A stretch of DNA of 6,659 nucleotides from JBNKFQ01 sp050289385. GTDB lineage: Bacteria > Pseudomonadota > Gammaproteobacteria > Pseudomonadales > Porticoccaceae. Positions 1 to 6,414 of this stretch are shown here, piece by piece. Both the position numbers and the translations under genes were made by a program. Each line of letters begins with the position of its first letter. Position 1 is the stretch's first letter. The notes under the pieces were generated by a model that had not been told where the DNA came from, did not search any database, and was given only the letters and a program-made list of their open reading frames with translations. The stretch spans positions 1 through 6,659 of the forward strand of contig JBNKFQ010000141.1 in the NCBI GenBank assembly GCA_050289385.1, read 5' to 3'.

Positions 1-723
1 AAACCGCAGATTGCCGGTTTGGAAGGCCAGTGCGTCATCGGTCACTTCCAGAGGTCTGTCCTCTACCAGCCGGGGGTCGTCGAAGCCGGCGTTGTTAGCC
101 AGCCGCAGAAAATCATTCCAGTAGAGGGCGCCGCCCAGGCACTCGCCGTACAATACAGAATCGTTGCGTACGGCATCGGGCACGCGGCGATCTGAATAAA
201 CATCGGAAAAATAGAACTCACCACCGGGCTTGAGCAAGCGATGCACACCCTGGAGTACCGCCGCTTTATCCGGCGACAGATTGACCACACAATTGGATAC
301 GATGACATCAAAAGAACCGGGTTCCAGATCCAGTTGGTCGAGCTTTTCAATATAGCCTTTGATGAAGCAGACATTGGCATAACCGAAAGCCTGTGCATGC
401 CAGTCCTGATGAGCCTGTGCCACTGCCAATTGTTCATCGGTCATATCGACACCGACAACTTCACCCTCCGGCCCGACGAGTTGCGCCAATGCATAGACAT
501 CACGCCCTGAGCCGCAGCCCAGATCCAGTACCCGGCAGCCTTCGAGCAAGGAAGGGCAAACCAGCCCACAGCCATAATAGCGGGACAGAACCTCCGGGTG
601 GATGCGAGCCAGCAGCGGTTTAAGCCAACCCGGCAAGCTGCTGACATCACAACAGGCGGTGGTTTTCAGGTCGGCAGTGCTTTGCAACTGTTTCCCGTAA
701 TAATCTTGTACAACTTCATGCAT
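1..723 (-). CDS. arsM: ArsM-type arsenite S-adenosylmethionine methyltransferase, 3' end beyond window
   Basis: Class I SAM-dependent methyltransferase that in this family methylates trivalent arsenic in the cytoplasm, feeding dimethylated arsenic to ArsS. The frame is open for 241 codons from ATG at 723 to the left edge, so the C-terminus is missing. The SAM-binding motif VLDLGCGSGRD is at residues 65-75, with the acidic loop VVGVDMT at 89-95. Cysteines fit the four arsenite-binding Cys of characterised ArsM: C24 or C25 (TTACCD), C52 (YYGCG), C145 (SNCVVNLSPDK) and C195 (GECLGGALYW). The spacings C24-C52 (28) and C145-C195 (50) equal those of algal ArsM (C44/C72, C174/C224). The start is supported by GGAG about 8 nt upstream. 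It lies 29 bp after the redoxin gene, so it is probably the distal gene of the operon. No frameshift is visible. The ArsM assignment is strong; its exact methylation products cannot be read from sequence. Confidence 0.9.
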   Translation of the reverse strand, partial: MHEVVQDYYGKQLQSTADLKTTACCDVSSLPGWLKPLLARIHPEVLSRYYGCGLVCPSLLEGCRVLDLGCGSGRDVYALAQLVGPEGEVVGVDMTDEQLAVAQAHQDWHAQAFGYANVCFIKGYIEKLDQLDLEPGSFDVIVSNCVVNLSPDKAAVLQGVHRLLKPGGEFYFSDVYSDRRVPDAVRNDSVLYGECLGGALYWNDFLRLANNAGFDDPRLVEDRPLEVTDDALAFQTGNLRF

Positions 724-752
724 AGCTTGTGCTCCACAGAATTTAGAATTTA

Positions 753-1310
753 TCACGTGCTTGATTGAGACTTGGCCTGCTGCCAGGCAAATTGTCGTAT
801 CCGCTCAAAATCCAGATGGTCACCTTCATCGCGGCCGTAATACGCTTCCTGGATGATGCCCTGGCGATCCACCAGGAAATCTGCCGGCATGGTGTTCATG
901 CGTCCGCCAATGCTCAGTGGGATATAGCCCTTTTTGAACATGGCGTAGAGCAGCGATGGGAAACGAAATAACATCCCTTTCAAAACACCAAGCCAGGAAT
1001 GACGGATACTGTATCGACCATGAATGATTCCGCCCTCGTCAGCCAGGATTGGGAAAGGTGAGTGATGACGTTCGGCGTAACGTTGCAAATCGCTCAGAGA
1101 GGACTCGAACACCGCCACAATCGTGAATTCATCGGGTAACTTGTCAAGGCGATTGATCAGCTGATGCAAGCGCAGGTTGCAGAATGGACAAGACGCAAAA
1201 CGGAAAAACGCCAGTAGGTAGGGTTTCCCCGCCAGGCTGGACAAGTGCCATGGCGAACCATCTAACGATGGTAAGGTGAATGGAATAATGGGGTGATTTG
1301 GCTGCAACAC
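753..1310 (-). CDS. peroxiredoxin-like (AhpC/TSA, redoxin) protein with CPFC motif
   Basis: Thioredoxin-fold protein of the peroxiredoxin-like group. Residues 7-33 carry the usual entry (PIIPFTLPSLDG, then GKPYLLAFFRF), followed by the vicinal pair C41-P-F-C44. A cis-Pro-type segment (MPADFLVDRQG) lies near residues 140-152. The CxxC suggests thiol-disulfide chemistry rather than a one-Cys peroxidase. I chose GTG at 1310, giving 185 residues, because AAAGG sits 6-7 nt upstream and homology-like sequence begins there. An ATG at 1409 in the same frame would add 33 basic, low-quality residues and overlap the previous gene by 25 bp. With GTG the upstream gap is 74 bp, the longest in the operon after arsS. 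No signal peptide is seen, so it is likely cytoplasmic. Redoxins of this type recur beside arsenosugar genes; a role in reducing pentavalent arsenic intermediates is inference only. Confidence 0.8.
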   Translation of the reverse strand: MLQPNHPIIPFTLPSLDGSPWHLSSLAGKPYLLAFFRFASCPFCNLRLHQLINRLDKLPDEFTIVAVFESSLSDLQRYAERHHSPFPILADEGGIIHGRYSIRHSWLGVLKGMLFRFPSLLYAMFKKGYIPLSIGGRMNTMPADFLVDRQGIIQEAYYGRDEGDHLDFERIRQFAWQQAKSQSST

Positions 1311-1384
1311 AGGAAACCTTTTGTTTAAGCGCTTTCTATTGGTCGTTGCATGAGGGGGTTTTCTTACACAACATATTTTTGAGT

Positions 1385-2014
1385 TTATGGTGCTGAAACG
1401 GGGACCCAATTCTGAGGCAAGTATTGCAAGTCCTGCGGTTCATCGATGTCGTGTAATGATTCCAGCACCTTGAGCGTCCAGCCTTCTTCCAGAATGCGTC
1501 GTCGTGTCAGTTCGGCAACGGCTGAAGTGCTCCAGGGCATGTCCATGAACAAGGAAGGCAAATCACGACATAGACCCAGCAAGGCGTAGCCGCCATCGCT
1601 AACGGGGTGCAGACAGGCATCGTGTTGGTTGAGCGCCGCAGCCGCCGCTTGCAGCTTTGCCGCAGTCAGGCCGGGGCAATCGGACCCAATCAACAAGACA
1701 GCTTCGTCGTTACTGGTTAGCCTTTGCGTGACCCTGGCTAATCGCTCACCCAGATCGCCTTCGCCCTGCTCCGACCAGAAGACCGTTGACGGAATGTCCA
1801 ATTCTCGCCACACAGGATGCTGCTCAGTGGGAGAGACGCACAGCTCAACCGGCCCGATATCCGCCTTCAGCGCCTCGTCCACACAGTGGCAGAGCAGCTT
1901 TCTGGCGAGATCTGCAGCACCCGCCGTGCCCAACGCCGGGCTTAGTCGAGTCTTCGCCAAGCCCGGTAATGGTGCCTTTGCAAAAATAACAATGCGGATT
2001 TGTTGTTTATCCAT
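1385..2014 (-). CDS. TIGR04282 (DUF2064) family arsenosugar biosynthesis glycosyltransferase
   Basis: GT-A-fold protein of the DUF2064 family, 209 residues, a normal full length. Visible motifs in order: the nucleotide-binding entry FAKAPLPGLAKTRL at 11-24, GSDCPGL at 110-116 (metal/nucleotide-sugar acidic motif), PVSDGGYALLGL at 137-148, and DIDEPQDL at 189-196 near the end. These are the hallmark positions of the family annotated as arsenosugar biosynthesis glycosyltransferases of the TIGR04282 type. It normally travels with a second GT (TIGR04283), which here is only a remnant immediately upstream. The start ATG at 2014 is 9 bp after the remnant's stop. The only reasonable ribosome-binding sequence (GGTGA) lies in the remnant's last codons, suggesting translational coupling. 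The family is clear; donor and acceptor sugars are not determinable from sequence. Confidence 0.88.
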   Translation of the reverse strand: MDKQQIRIVIFAKAPLPGLAKTRLSPALGTAGAADLARKLLCHCVDEALKADIGPVELCVSPTEQHPVWRELDIPSTVFWSEQGEGDLGERLARVTQRLTSNDEAVLLIGSDCPGLTAAKLQAAAAALNQHDACLHPVSDGGYALLGLCRDLPSLFMDMPWSTSAVAELTRRRILEEGWTLKVLESLHDIDEPQDLQYLPQNWVPVSAP

Positions 2015-2023
2015 CTGCGATGA

Positions 2024-2197
2024 TCACCAATAAAATTTTTTCAATTGATCAAGCGCTTCGCCCCGCCAATAGGTAAAGCGCAGCTGCCGCATCAGCCAGA
2101 TCGTTGGCCAAATGCCATGGGCCAGTAACTCTGGCAGCAAATCAATTTCATTGCGTATCGGTACAATGATGGACAGTGGTGGGGGCAACGGATGCAT
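2024..2197 (-). pseudogene. internally deleted TIGR04283-type arsenosugar glycosyltransferase remnant (57 codons)
   Basis: A 57-codon frame that starts 10 bp after the DUF547 stop and ends 9 bp before the DUF2064 gene. Residues 8-28 (LSIIVPIRNE, then LLPELLAHG) are the start of a family 2 GT-A glycosyltransferase. Residues 29-57 (IWPTIWLMRQLRFTYWRGE and a QLKKFY end) match the typical C-terminal tail of the TIGR04283 family. Intact members are about 220-230 residues, so roughly 165-170 residues, including the nucleotide-sugar DxD and acceptor regions, are missing. The two ends are fused in frame near residues 27-30 with no stop. The protein cannot be a functional glycosyltransferase. It may still be translated and may serve to couple translation to the next gene, since the ribosome-binding site for DUF2064 lies in its last codons. 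An assembly collapse is an alternative. In-frame codons upstream to ATG 2263 overlap DUF547 and are unlikely to be used. Confidence 0.8.
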
Positions 2198-2207
2198 CCT
2201 GCTCTTG

Positions 2208-3038
2208 TCATTTCTTATTGAGGCGCCAGTCATAATCCAGGAACTCAATATCGGCGTCGCCATTGTTCAGTTTTTTCATCATGGATTTGGACAGCCCCAG
2301 ATCTTCTGCATGGACCATCAAAAAGTCCTCCAATCGGTTGAAGCCATGCCAGCCTTTCTCGAAGTCTTCACGATACCATTTGAAAATCGGCGACAACCTG
2401 AGGGCATTACCTTCCACACGGTTACGGTTACCATCGGCCAGAAACAGAGCCGTTTGCTCATCCAATTGCTGGTCGAGCTTGTCGCCAACATAGGCTTCAG
2501 CTCGTAGCGCCGGGCAACCGATACTGGCACAGTTGACTGCAAAATGAATGCGGGGATCGTTGTAGCGGCCAGAGCCACGAATCAACTTATGCTCAATATC
2601 ATCCAGCGAACGTGTCTTGCCCAACAGTGCCACGAATTGTTTACTCCAGGGCGAACTGAAGAACCCACCCAAATCCTTGATGGATTCAAGATCCGGCCAT
2701 GCCGTCAAAATCAGTTCCACAGTCCAGGCGTTGTAGGCATTGATCAGAAAAGCTAACTGATTCCGCTTTGACCACTGATCAAACTGTTTCCTGGAAACTG
2801 AGGAAAGCGCAGTCAAATATTGTTTAAGTGCATGCTGATCGTTTTTCATCCCCTGATAATCTACCACGGAGGCCCTGCCACCGTTGGCTGGATCCACATA
2901 GGTCGAAAGCAGTTTGTCCCAACGCCCATGATCGAAGGCTACGGGCTTCACACTATCAGCCAGCCTACTATCAGCCCAGGCTATCGGTACGACCAGAAAA
3001 GCCAGCATTAGGATCTTTACTATTTTCTTCACGGCCAT
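2208..3038 (-). CDS. secreted DUF547 domain protein
   Basis: DUF547-family protein, 276 residues, of unknown biochemical role. Residues 1-22 form a Sec signal peptide: basic MAVKK, a hydrophobic core, then the cleavage-like IAWA/DS. The mature protein is therefore expected in the periplasm. Family hallmarks are FLINAYNAWTVELIL (97-111), HFAVNCASIGCPALR (165-179), SPIFKWYREDF (216-226) and EFLDYDWRLN (265-274). The NC-ASIGCP segment holds two conserved Cys (C170, C175). The start at ATG 3038 is backed by GGAG/GAGG upstream; GTG at 3032 is an alternative. Its first 68 bp overlap, out of phase, the end of the oxidoreductase gene, so it is probably translationally coupled. DUF547 proteins often sit next to TVP38-oxidoreductase and arsenosugar genes, which supports a shared envelope-related task, but none is established. 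Confidence 0.9.
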   Translation of the reverse strand: MAVKKIVKILMLAFLVVPIAWADSRLADSVKPVAFDHGRWDKLLSTYVDPANGGRASVVDYQGMKNDQHALKQYLTALSSVSRKQFDQWSKRNQLAFLINAYNAWTVELILTAWPDLESIKDLGGFFSSPWSKQFVALLGKTRSLDDIEHKLIRGSGRYNDPRIHFAVNCASIGCPALRAEAYVGDKLDQQLDEQTALFLADGNRNRVEGNALRLSPIFKWYREDFEKGWHGFNRLEDFLMVHAEDLGLSKSMMKKLNNGDADIEFLDYDWRLNKK

Positions 3039-5214
3039 GGCCTCGTCTCCAGGAATGATATTTCTCTAACCATGCCAGCACGCGCTGCGGTGCATGTGCG
3101 CGTTTCCACTCACCGGCGGCATATTTGTTGGCTTCCGCCCAAGTGGGATAGGCGTGAATGGTGCCCAGGATTTTGTTCAGCCCCAAGCCGTGTTTCATCG
3201 CTAACACGAATTCCGCCATCAAATCGCCGCCGTGTTCTCCGACTATAGTGACACCGAGGATGCGGTCCTTGCCCGGTACCGTCAGCACCTTCACAAATCC
3301 GTGTGCGGCGCCATCGGCAATGGCGCGGTCGAGATCGTCAAGCGCATAGCGGGTCACCTCAACGGCAATGCCTTTTTCTTTCGCCTCCTGCTCGTTCAGT
3401 CCAACGCGGGCCACTTCCGGATCGATAAAGGTGGTCCAGGGGATCACCCTGTAATCCACCTTGAATTTTTTGAATTGTCCAAATAAAGCATTGACTGCGG
3501 CATACCAGGCCTGATGAGCTGCCGTGTGGGTAAATTGATAAGGACCGGCCACATCGCCCGCAGCGAAGATATTGGGATACAGGGTTTCCAGGTAGTCATT
3601 GGTAACGATGGTGCGGTTGGTTTCGATGCCCAGCTCTTCAAGGCCGTAGCCTTGCAGTCTTGCGACACGGCCCACCGCGCAGAGCAAGGCATCGAATTCG
3701 ATAATTTTTTCCGCCCCTTTATGTTCCACAATCAGACGTTTGTGCTCGCCATTCGCGTCGCTGATTTTTTCAAAACGAAGCGCTTTGTGATCAGTCAACA
3801 CCGCGACACCGTCTTGCTCCAGGGATGCCCTGGCGAGTGCGGAAACCTCCTCGTCTTCCCGGATCATAATGCGCGGCGCCATCTCAACTTGCGTGACCTG
3901 AGAGCCCAGGCGAGCAAAACTTTGCGCCAACTCGCAGCCTATGGGGCCACCGCCCAGCACCACCAAACGCCCAGGTGTTTCATCCAACTGCGCGAATTCG
4001 TCCCAAAGCGTATCACTGGTGACATAACCTACTTCTTCGATACCGGGCAAAGGGGGAACAAAGGGCCGTGCACCGGTTGCCAATACCACCGAACGACTGG
4101 TCAGGCGTTGTACCTCCCCATCACTGCGCTTTATTTCGACTGTCCAGGGATCAAGCAGCCTGGCATAGCCCTGAATCACCTCCACGCCAAGCCCCTCATA
4201 GCGCTCAATGCTGTCATGAGGTGCAACCTTGGCAACCACATCATGTACGCGCTGCATGACTTTGCGGAAGGAAAACCCTGGTTCACTGCTTTGCGGACCC
4301 CTTATTTCAAGGCCAAAGTGATCGGCCTGGCGGATCTGATGCGCCAGTTTCGCGCTTTTAATCAGTGCCTTGCTGGGCACGCAGCCATAGTTCAAGCAGT
4401 CACCGCCCATTTTATGGGCTTCAATCAGCGTGACCTTCGCCTTGACGGTCGCCGCGATATAGGCAGTTACCAGTCCACCGGCTCCCGCGCCAATCACGAT
4501 CAGGTTACGGTCAAATTGTGCAGGTTTCTGAAATTTGGCATAAACACGACGGGTTTTGATCACCGCCAACAGTTTTTTTGCGATCAGAGGAAACAGTCCC
4601 AATAGCGCAAAAGACAGCAACAGAGTTGGAGATAAAATACCGGCAAGGCTGTCAATCTGTGCCAATTGGGTACCGGCGTTCACGTACACCAGGGTACCGG
4701 CGAGCATGCCCACTTGGCTTACCCAGTAAAAAGTGGCGGCACGAATGGGCGTCAGTCCCATCAGCAGGTTGATCAGGAAAAATGGGAATACCGGAACCAG
4801 TCGCAAGGTGAATAGATAGAATGCGCCTTCTTTCTCTATCCCATCGTTGATAGGCTTTAATCGTTCACCAAAGCGCTTTTGGACGGTGTCCCTGAGGAGA
4901 TAACGCGAGACGAGAAATGCCAGGGTGGCACCGATTGAGCTGGCAAAGGAGACGATAATCGTGCCCCAAAGCAGACCAAACAAGGCACCCGCCGCCAGTG
5001 TCATCACCGCGGCGCCGGGCAGAGACAGCGCAGTCACGGCGACATATAGAAGCAAAAATCCACCACCAACCAGAAGCGGGCGAGCTTGGCGCCAGGCATC
5101 GAATTGTGCCAAACCGGCTTTCAGCCCTTCCAGCGTTAGAAGCTGATCGAGATCGAACCAGAAAAAGCCAACGATCAGTGCCCCGATCATCGCTAACACG
5201 ATTGCCTTCTTCAT
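2971..5214 (-). CDS. TVP38/TMEM64 membrane domain fused to mercuric-reductase-like FAD disulfide oxidoreductase
   Basis: A two-domain protein of 747 residues. Residues 1-225 are a TVP38/TMEM64 (VTT/DedA-like) integral membrane domain, with hydrophobic spans near 4-20, 47-65, 68-90, 92-106, 131-152, 160-180 and 195-219. A short basic linker (KTRRVYAKFQ) leads to a class I pyridine nucleotide-disulfide oxidoreductase: FAD motif IGAGAGG (241-247), redox pair C273/C278 in GGDCLNYGCVPSK, NAD(P) motif GGGPIG (421-426), the FAD-ribityl motif AAGDVAG (551-557) and a dimerisation domain from about 590. The usual HPT catalytic His is Tyr (HAYPTWAE, 687-694), as in mercuric-reductase-like relatives. The enzyme would act at the inner membrane using NAD(P)H; its substrate is unknown, and thiol or arsenical reduction is only a guess. 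The start at 5214 has GGAG 9 nt upstream, 57 bp after arsS. The last about 25 residues (after WRRG) look like an extension running into DUF547. Confidence 0.92.
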   Translation of the reverse strand: MKKAIVLAMIGALIVGFFWFDLDQLLTLEGLKAGLAQFDAWRQARPLLVGGGFLLLYVAVTALSLPGAAVMTLAAGALFGLLWGTIIVSFASSIGATLAFLVSRYLLRDTVQKRFGERLKPINDGIEKEGAFYLFTLRLVPVFPFFLINLLMGLTPIRAATFYWVSQVGMLAGTLVYVNAGTQLAQIDSLAGILSPTLLLSFALLGLFPLIAKKLLAVIKTRRVYAKFQKPAQFDRNLIVIGAGAGGLVTAYIAATVKAKVTLIEAHKMGGDCLNYGCVPSKALIKSAKLAHQIRQADHFGLEIRGPQSSEPGFSFRKVMQRVHDVVAKVAPHDSIERYEGLGVEVIQGYARLLDPWTVEIKRSDGEVQRLTSRSVVLATGARPFVPPLPGIEEVGYVTSDTLWDEFAQLDETPGRLVVLGGGPIGCELAQSFARLGSQVTQVEMAPRIMIREDEEVSALARASLEQDGVAVLTDHKALRFEKISDANGEHKRLIVEHKGAEKIIEFDALLCAVGRVARLQGYGLEELGIETNRTIVTNDYLETLYPNIFAAGDVAGPYQFTHTAAHQAWYAAVNALFGQFKKFKVDYRVIPWTTFIDPEVARVGLNEQEAKEKGIAVEVTRYALDDLDRAIADGAAHGFVKVLTVPGKDRILGVTIVGEHGGDLMAEFVLAMKHGLGLNKILGTIHAYPTWAEANKYAAGEWKRAHAPQRVLAWLEKYHSWRRGHGREENSKDPNAGFSGRTDSLG

Positions 5215-5271
5215 CGAAATGCTCCGTCGTTGTCATTTATTTTAAATGCATGACCCATCGTCATTCGCACA

Positions 5272-6225
5272 CTAAAGTGCGCCACCGCAGCTGCTGCCCT
5301 GACCAGCGGTGCAACCAAAGCAATGATCTGCCACGCAAATGGGTTTGCCGTTGATATCGTCAGCGAGTAGATCGCGTAAGTGCTTTTGTCTACCGCCCGA
5401 CAATGGCAAGCCGAGTTGCTGATTGAAGTCGCAGTCATGCAGGTAACCCTGCCAATCCACGCTCACGAGAGAATGGCACATTACCTGTTCGAGGTTATCC
5501 TGATGAAAGTTATCCTTCAGGAGTTTCATATATTCCCGGAATTGCCCCTTGGAAATCAGGGTTGAACCAAAGCGCTTGATAGGCATGTTGGACAGGGCAT
5601 AGAGTCGATTGAACTCGATGCCGAAGTGTTCACGTAGCTCATGTTTATAGTCGGCCTCCAGGGACTGCTGGTTTGGCGGCAGAGAGGGTCCCTGTGGGTT
5701 GTAAACCAGGTTAAGCAACAGGTCACTGTCCGGCTGTCCGTAGCCCAGTGCGTTAAGCTTCTGCAGTCCGGCAATACTTTTGTCGAAAACCCCTTCGCCG
5801 CGCTGTTTGTCCACATTTTCAAGTGAATAGCATGGCAACGAGGCAACAACTTCCACCCGATGCGCCGCCAGAAACTTTGCCAGCTCTTGCTGGCCCGGTT
5901 CGAACAGGACGGTCAGATTACAACGGTCAATCACATGCACCCCGGCCGCCCGCGCCTCGGCCACCAGGTGGCGAAAGTCCTCATGCAACTCAGGTGCGCC
6001 ACCGGTCAGATCCAATGTATCGATTTTGCGGGTCTTGAGTACAGGGAGGATGAGTTCCAATGTCTCTCTGATCATCATTTCCTTGCGATTGGGTCCGGCG
6101 TTGACATGGCAATGCAGGCAGCGCTGGTTACACTTGTAACCCAGATTGACCTGTAAGGTTTCCAAGGTTTTGCGCCGTATGGCTGGAAAATCGGTTATTT
6201 CCAGCAGCGGAAGAGTGGCTCGCAT
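5272..6225 (-). CDS. arsS: arsenosugar biosynthesis radical SAM protein ArsS (Cys form)
   Basis: Radical SAM enzyme of the rSAM/Cys-rich (TIGR04167, DUF3641) family, 317 residues. C32xxxC36xxC39 (YKCNQRCLHCHVNAGP) binds the SAM-cleaving 4Fe-4S cluster. LDLTGGAPELH near residues 72-82 is the GGE-like SAM-contact segment, and NLVYNPQGPSLPP is the mid-domain hallmark. The C-terminal Cys-rich tail has C297, C302, C305 and C313 (HCFGCTAG, then GSSCGGAL), probably for an additional Fe-S site. Known role: joining the 5'-deoxyadenosyl moiety of SAM to dimethylated arsenic, the first arsenosugar intermediate, downstream of ArsM. Family members may carry selenocysteine in this tail; here every tail position is an ordinary TGC codon. 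The start ATG 6225 has GGAG 6 nt upstream. It is the first gene after the 300-bp regulatory gap and so probably the operon head. Confidence 0.95.
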   Translation of the reverse strand: MRATLPLLEITDFPAIRRKTLETLQVNLGYKCNQRCLHCHVNAGPNRKEMMIRETLELILPVLKTRKIDTLDLTGGAPELHEDFRHLVAEARAAGVHVIDRCNLTVLFEPGQQELAKFLAAHRVEVVASLPCYSLENVDKQRGEGVFDKSIAGLQKLNALGYGQPDSDLLLNLVYNPQGPSLPPNQQSLEADYKHELREHFGIEFNRLYALSNMPIKRFGSTLISKGQFREYMKLLKDNFHQDNLEQVMCHSLVSVDWQGYLHDCDFNQQLGLPLSGGRQKHLRDLLADDINGKPICVADHCFGCTAGQGSSCGGAL

Positions 6226-6276
6226 TATGTTCTCCGAATTAGAAGGTAAATCATCGATATTTGAAGCTTGGTCGGT

Positions 6277-6309
6277 ACTTTATGCGGAATTCTTACAGGT
6301 GACTTACAA
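6277..6309 (-). promoter_or_regulatory. candidate PhoB-like box and -10 element for the arsS operon
   Basis: On the minus strand TTGTAAG-TCAC-CTGTAAG (6309-6292) is a direct repeat of 7-bp units with a 4-bp spacer, an 11-bp period like the classical Pho box CTGTCAT-N4-CTGTCAT. Matches are 4 of 7 in the first unit and 5 of 7 in the second. TAAAGT (4 of 6 to TATAAT) lies 9 bp downstream, close to the roughly 10-bp spacing seen in PhoB-activated promoters, where the box replaces the -35. The predicted transcript start near 6270 would leave a leader of about 45 nt before arsS. The geometry is visible; the regulatory meaning is inference. Confidence 0.3.
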
Positions 6310-6316
6310 AGAGGTC

Positions 6317-6344
6317 TATATAATCTGAGGATCCCACATCCAAA
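6317..6344 (-). promoter_or_regulatory. weak sigma70-like promoter candidate
   Basis: TTTGGA (6344-6339), 16-bp spacer, TATATA (6322-6317) on the minus strand, about 90 nt upstream of the arsS start. The -10 is good (5 of 6) but the -35 is poor (3 of 6), so it is a secondary candidate. Confidence 0.25.
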
Positions 6345-6345
6345 C

Positions 6346-6414
6346 AATTCGGTAGGCTGGTAATTCAAGGTAGCGTAAGAATTCGGTGGCTCGGTACGAC
6401 TAAGGTAGAAACAT
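6346..6414. repeat. degenerate tandem repeat, two units of 34-35 bp
   Basis: On the plus strand AATTCGGT occurs at 6346-6353 and again at 6380-6387, and AAGGTAG occurs at 6367-6373 and 6402-6408. The shared blocks keep nearly the same spacing (34 and 35 bp), with partial identity between them, including a GGTA shared at 6358-6361-like positions. This suggests an old tandem duplication or two copies of a composite binding site upstream of the arsS promoter candidates. Confidence 0.45.

Noticed and set aside
63..650. Two minus-strand open frames (63-437 and 441-650)
   Set aside because: Both are in another frame from the arsM reading frame, which is continuous from 723 to the window edge with all motifs.
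1311..1409. N-terminal extension of the redoxin from ATG 1409
   Set aside because: The added residues are basic and low in family resemblance and overlap the previous gene; GTG 1310 has a well-placed AAAGG.
2198..2263. Longer start (ATG 2263) for the glycosyltransferase remnant
   Set aside because: The 22 extra residues are out-of-frame DUF547 codons, and the GT-A N-terminus normally begins a few residues before LSIIVP, matching ATG 2197.
3514..4605. 363-codon open frame on the plus strand
   Set aside because: It lies wholly antisense to the oxidoreductase domain, whose motifs are complete; its translation shows no family-like pattern and it arises from codon bias of the opposite strand.
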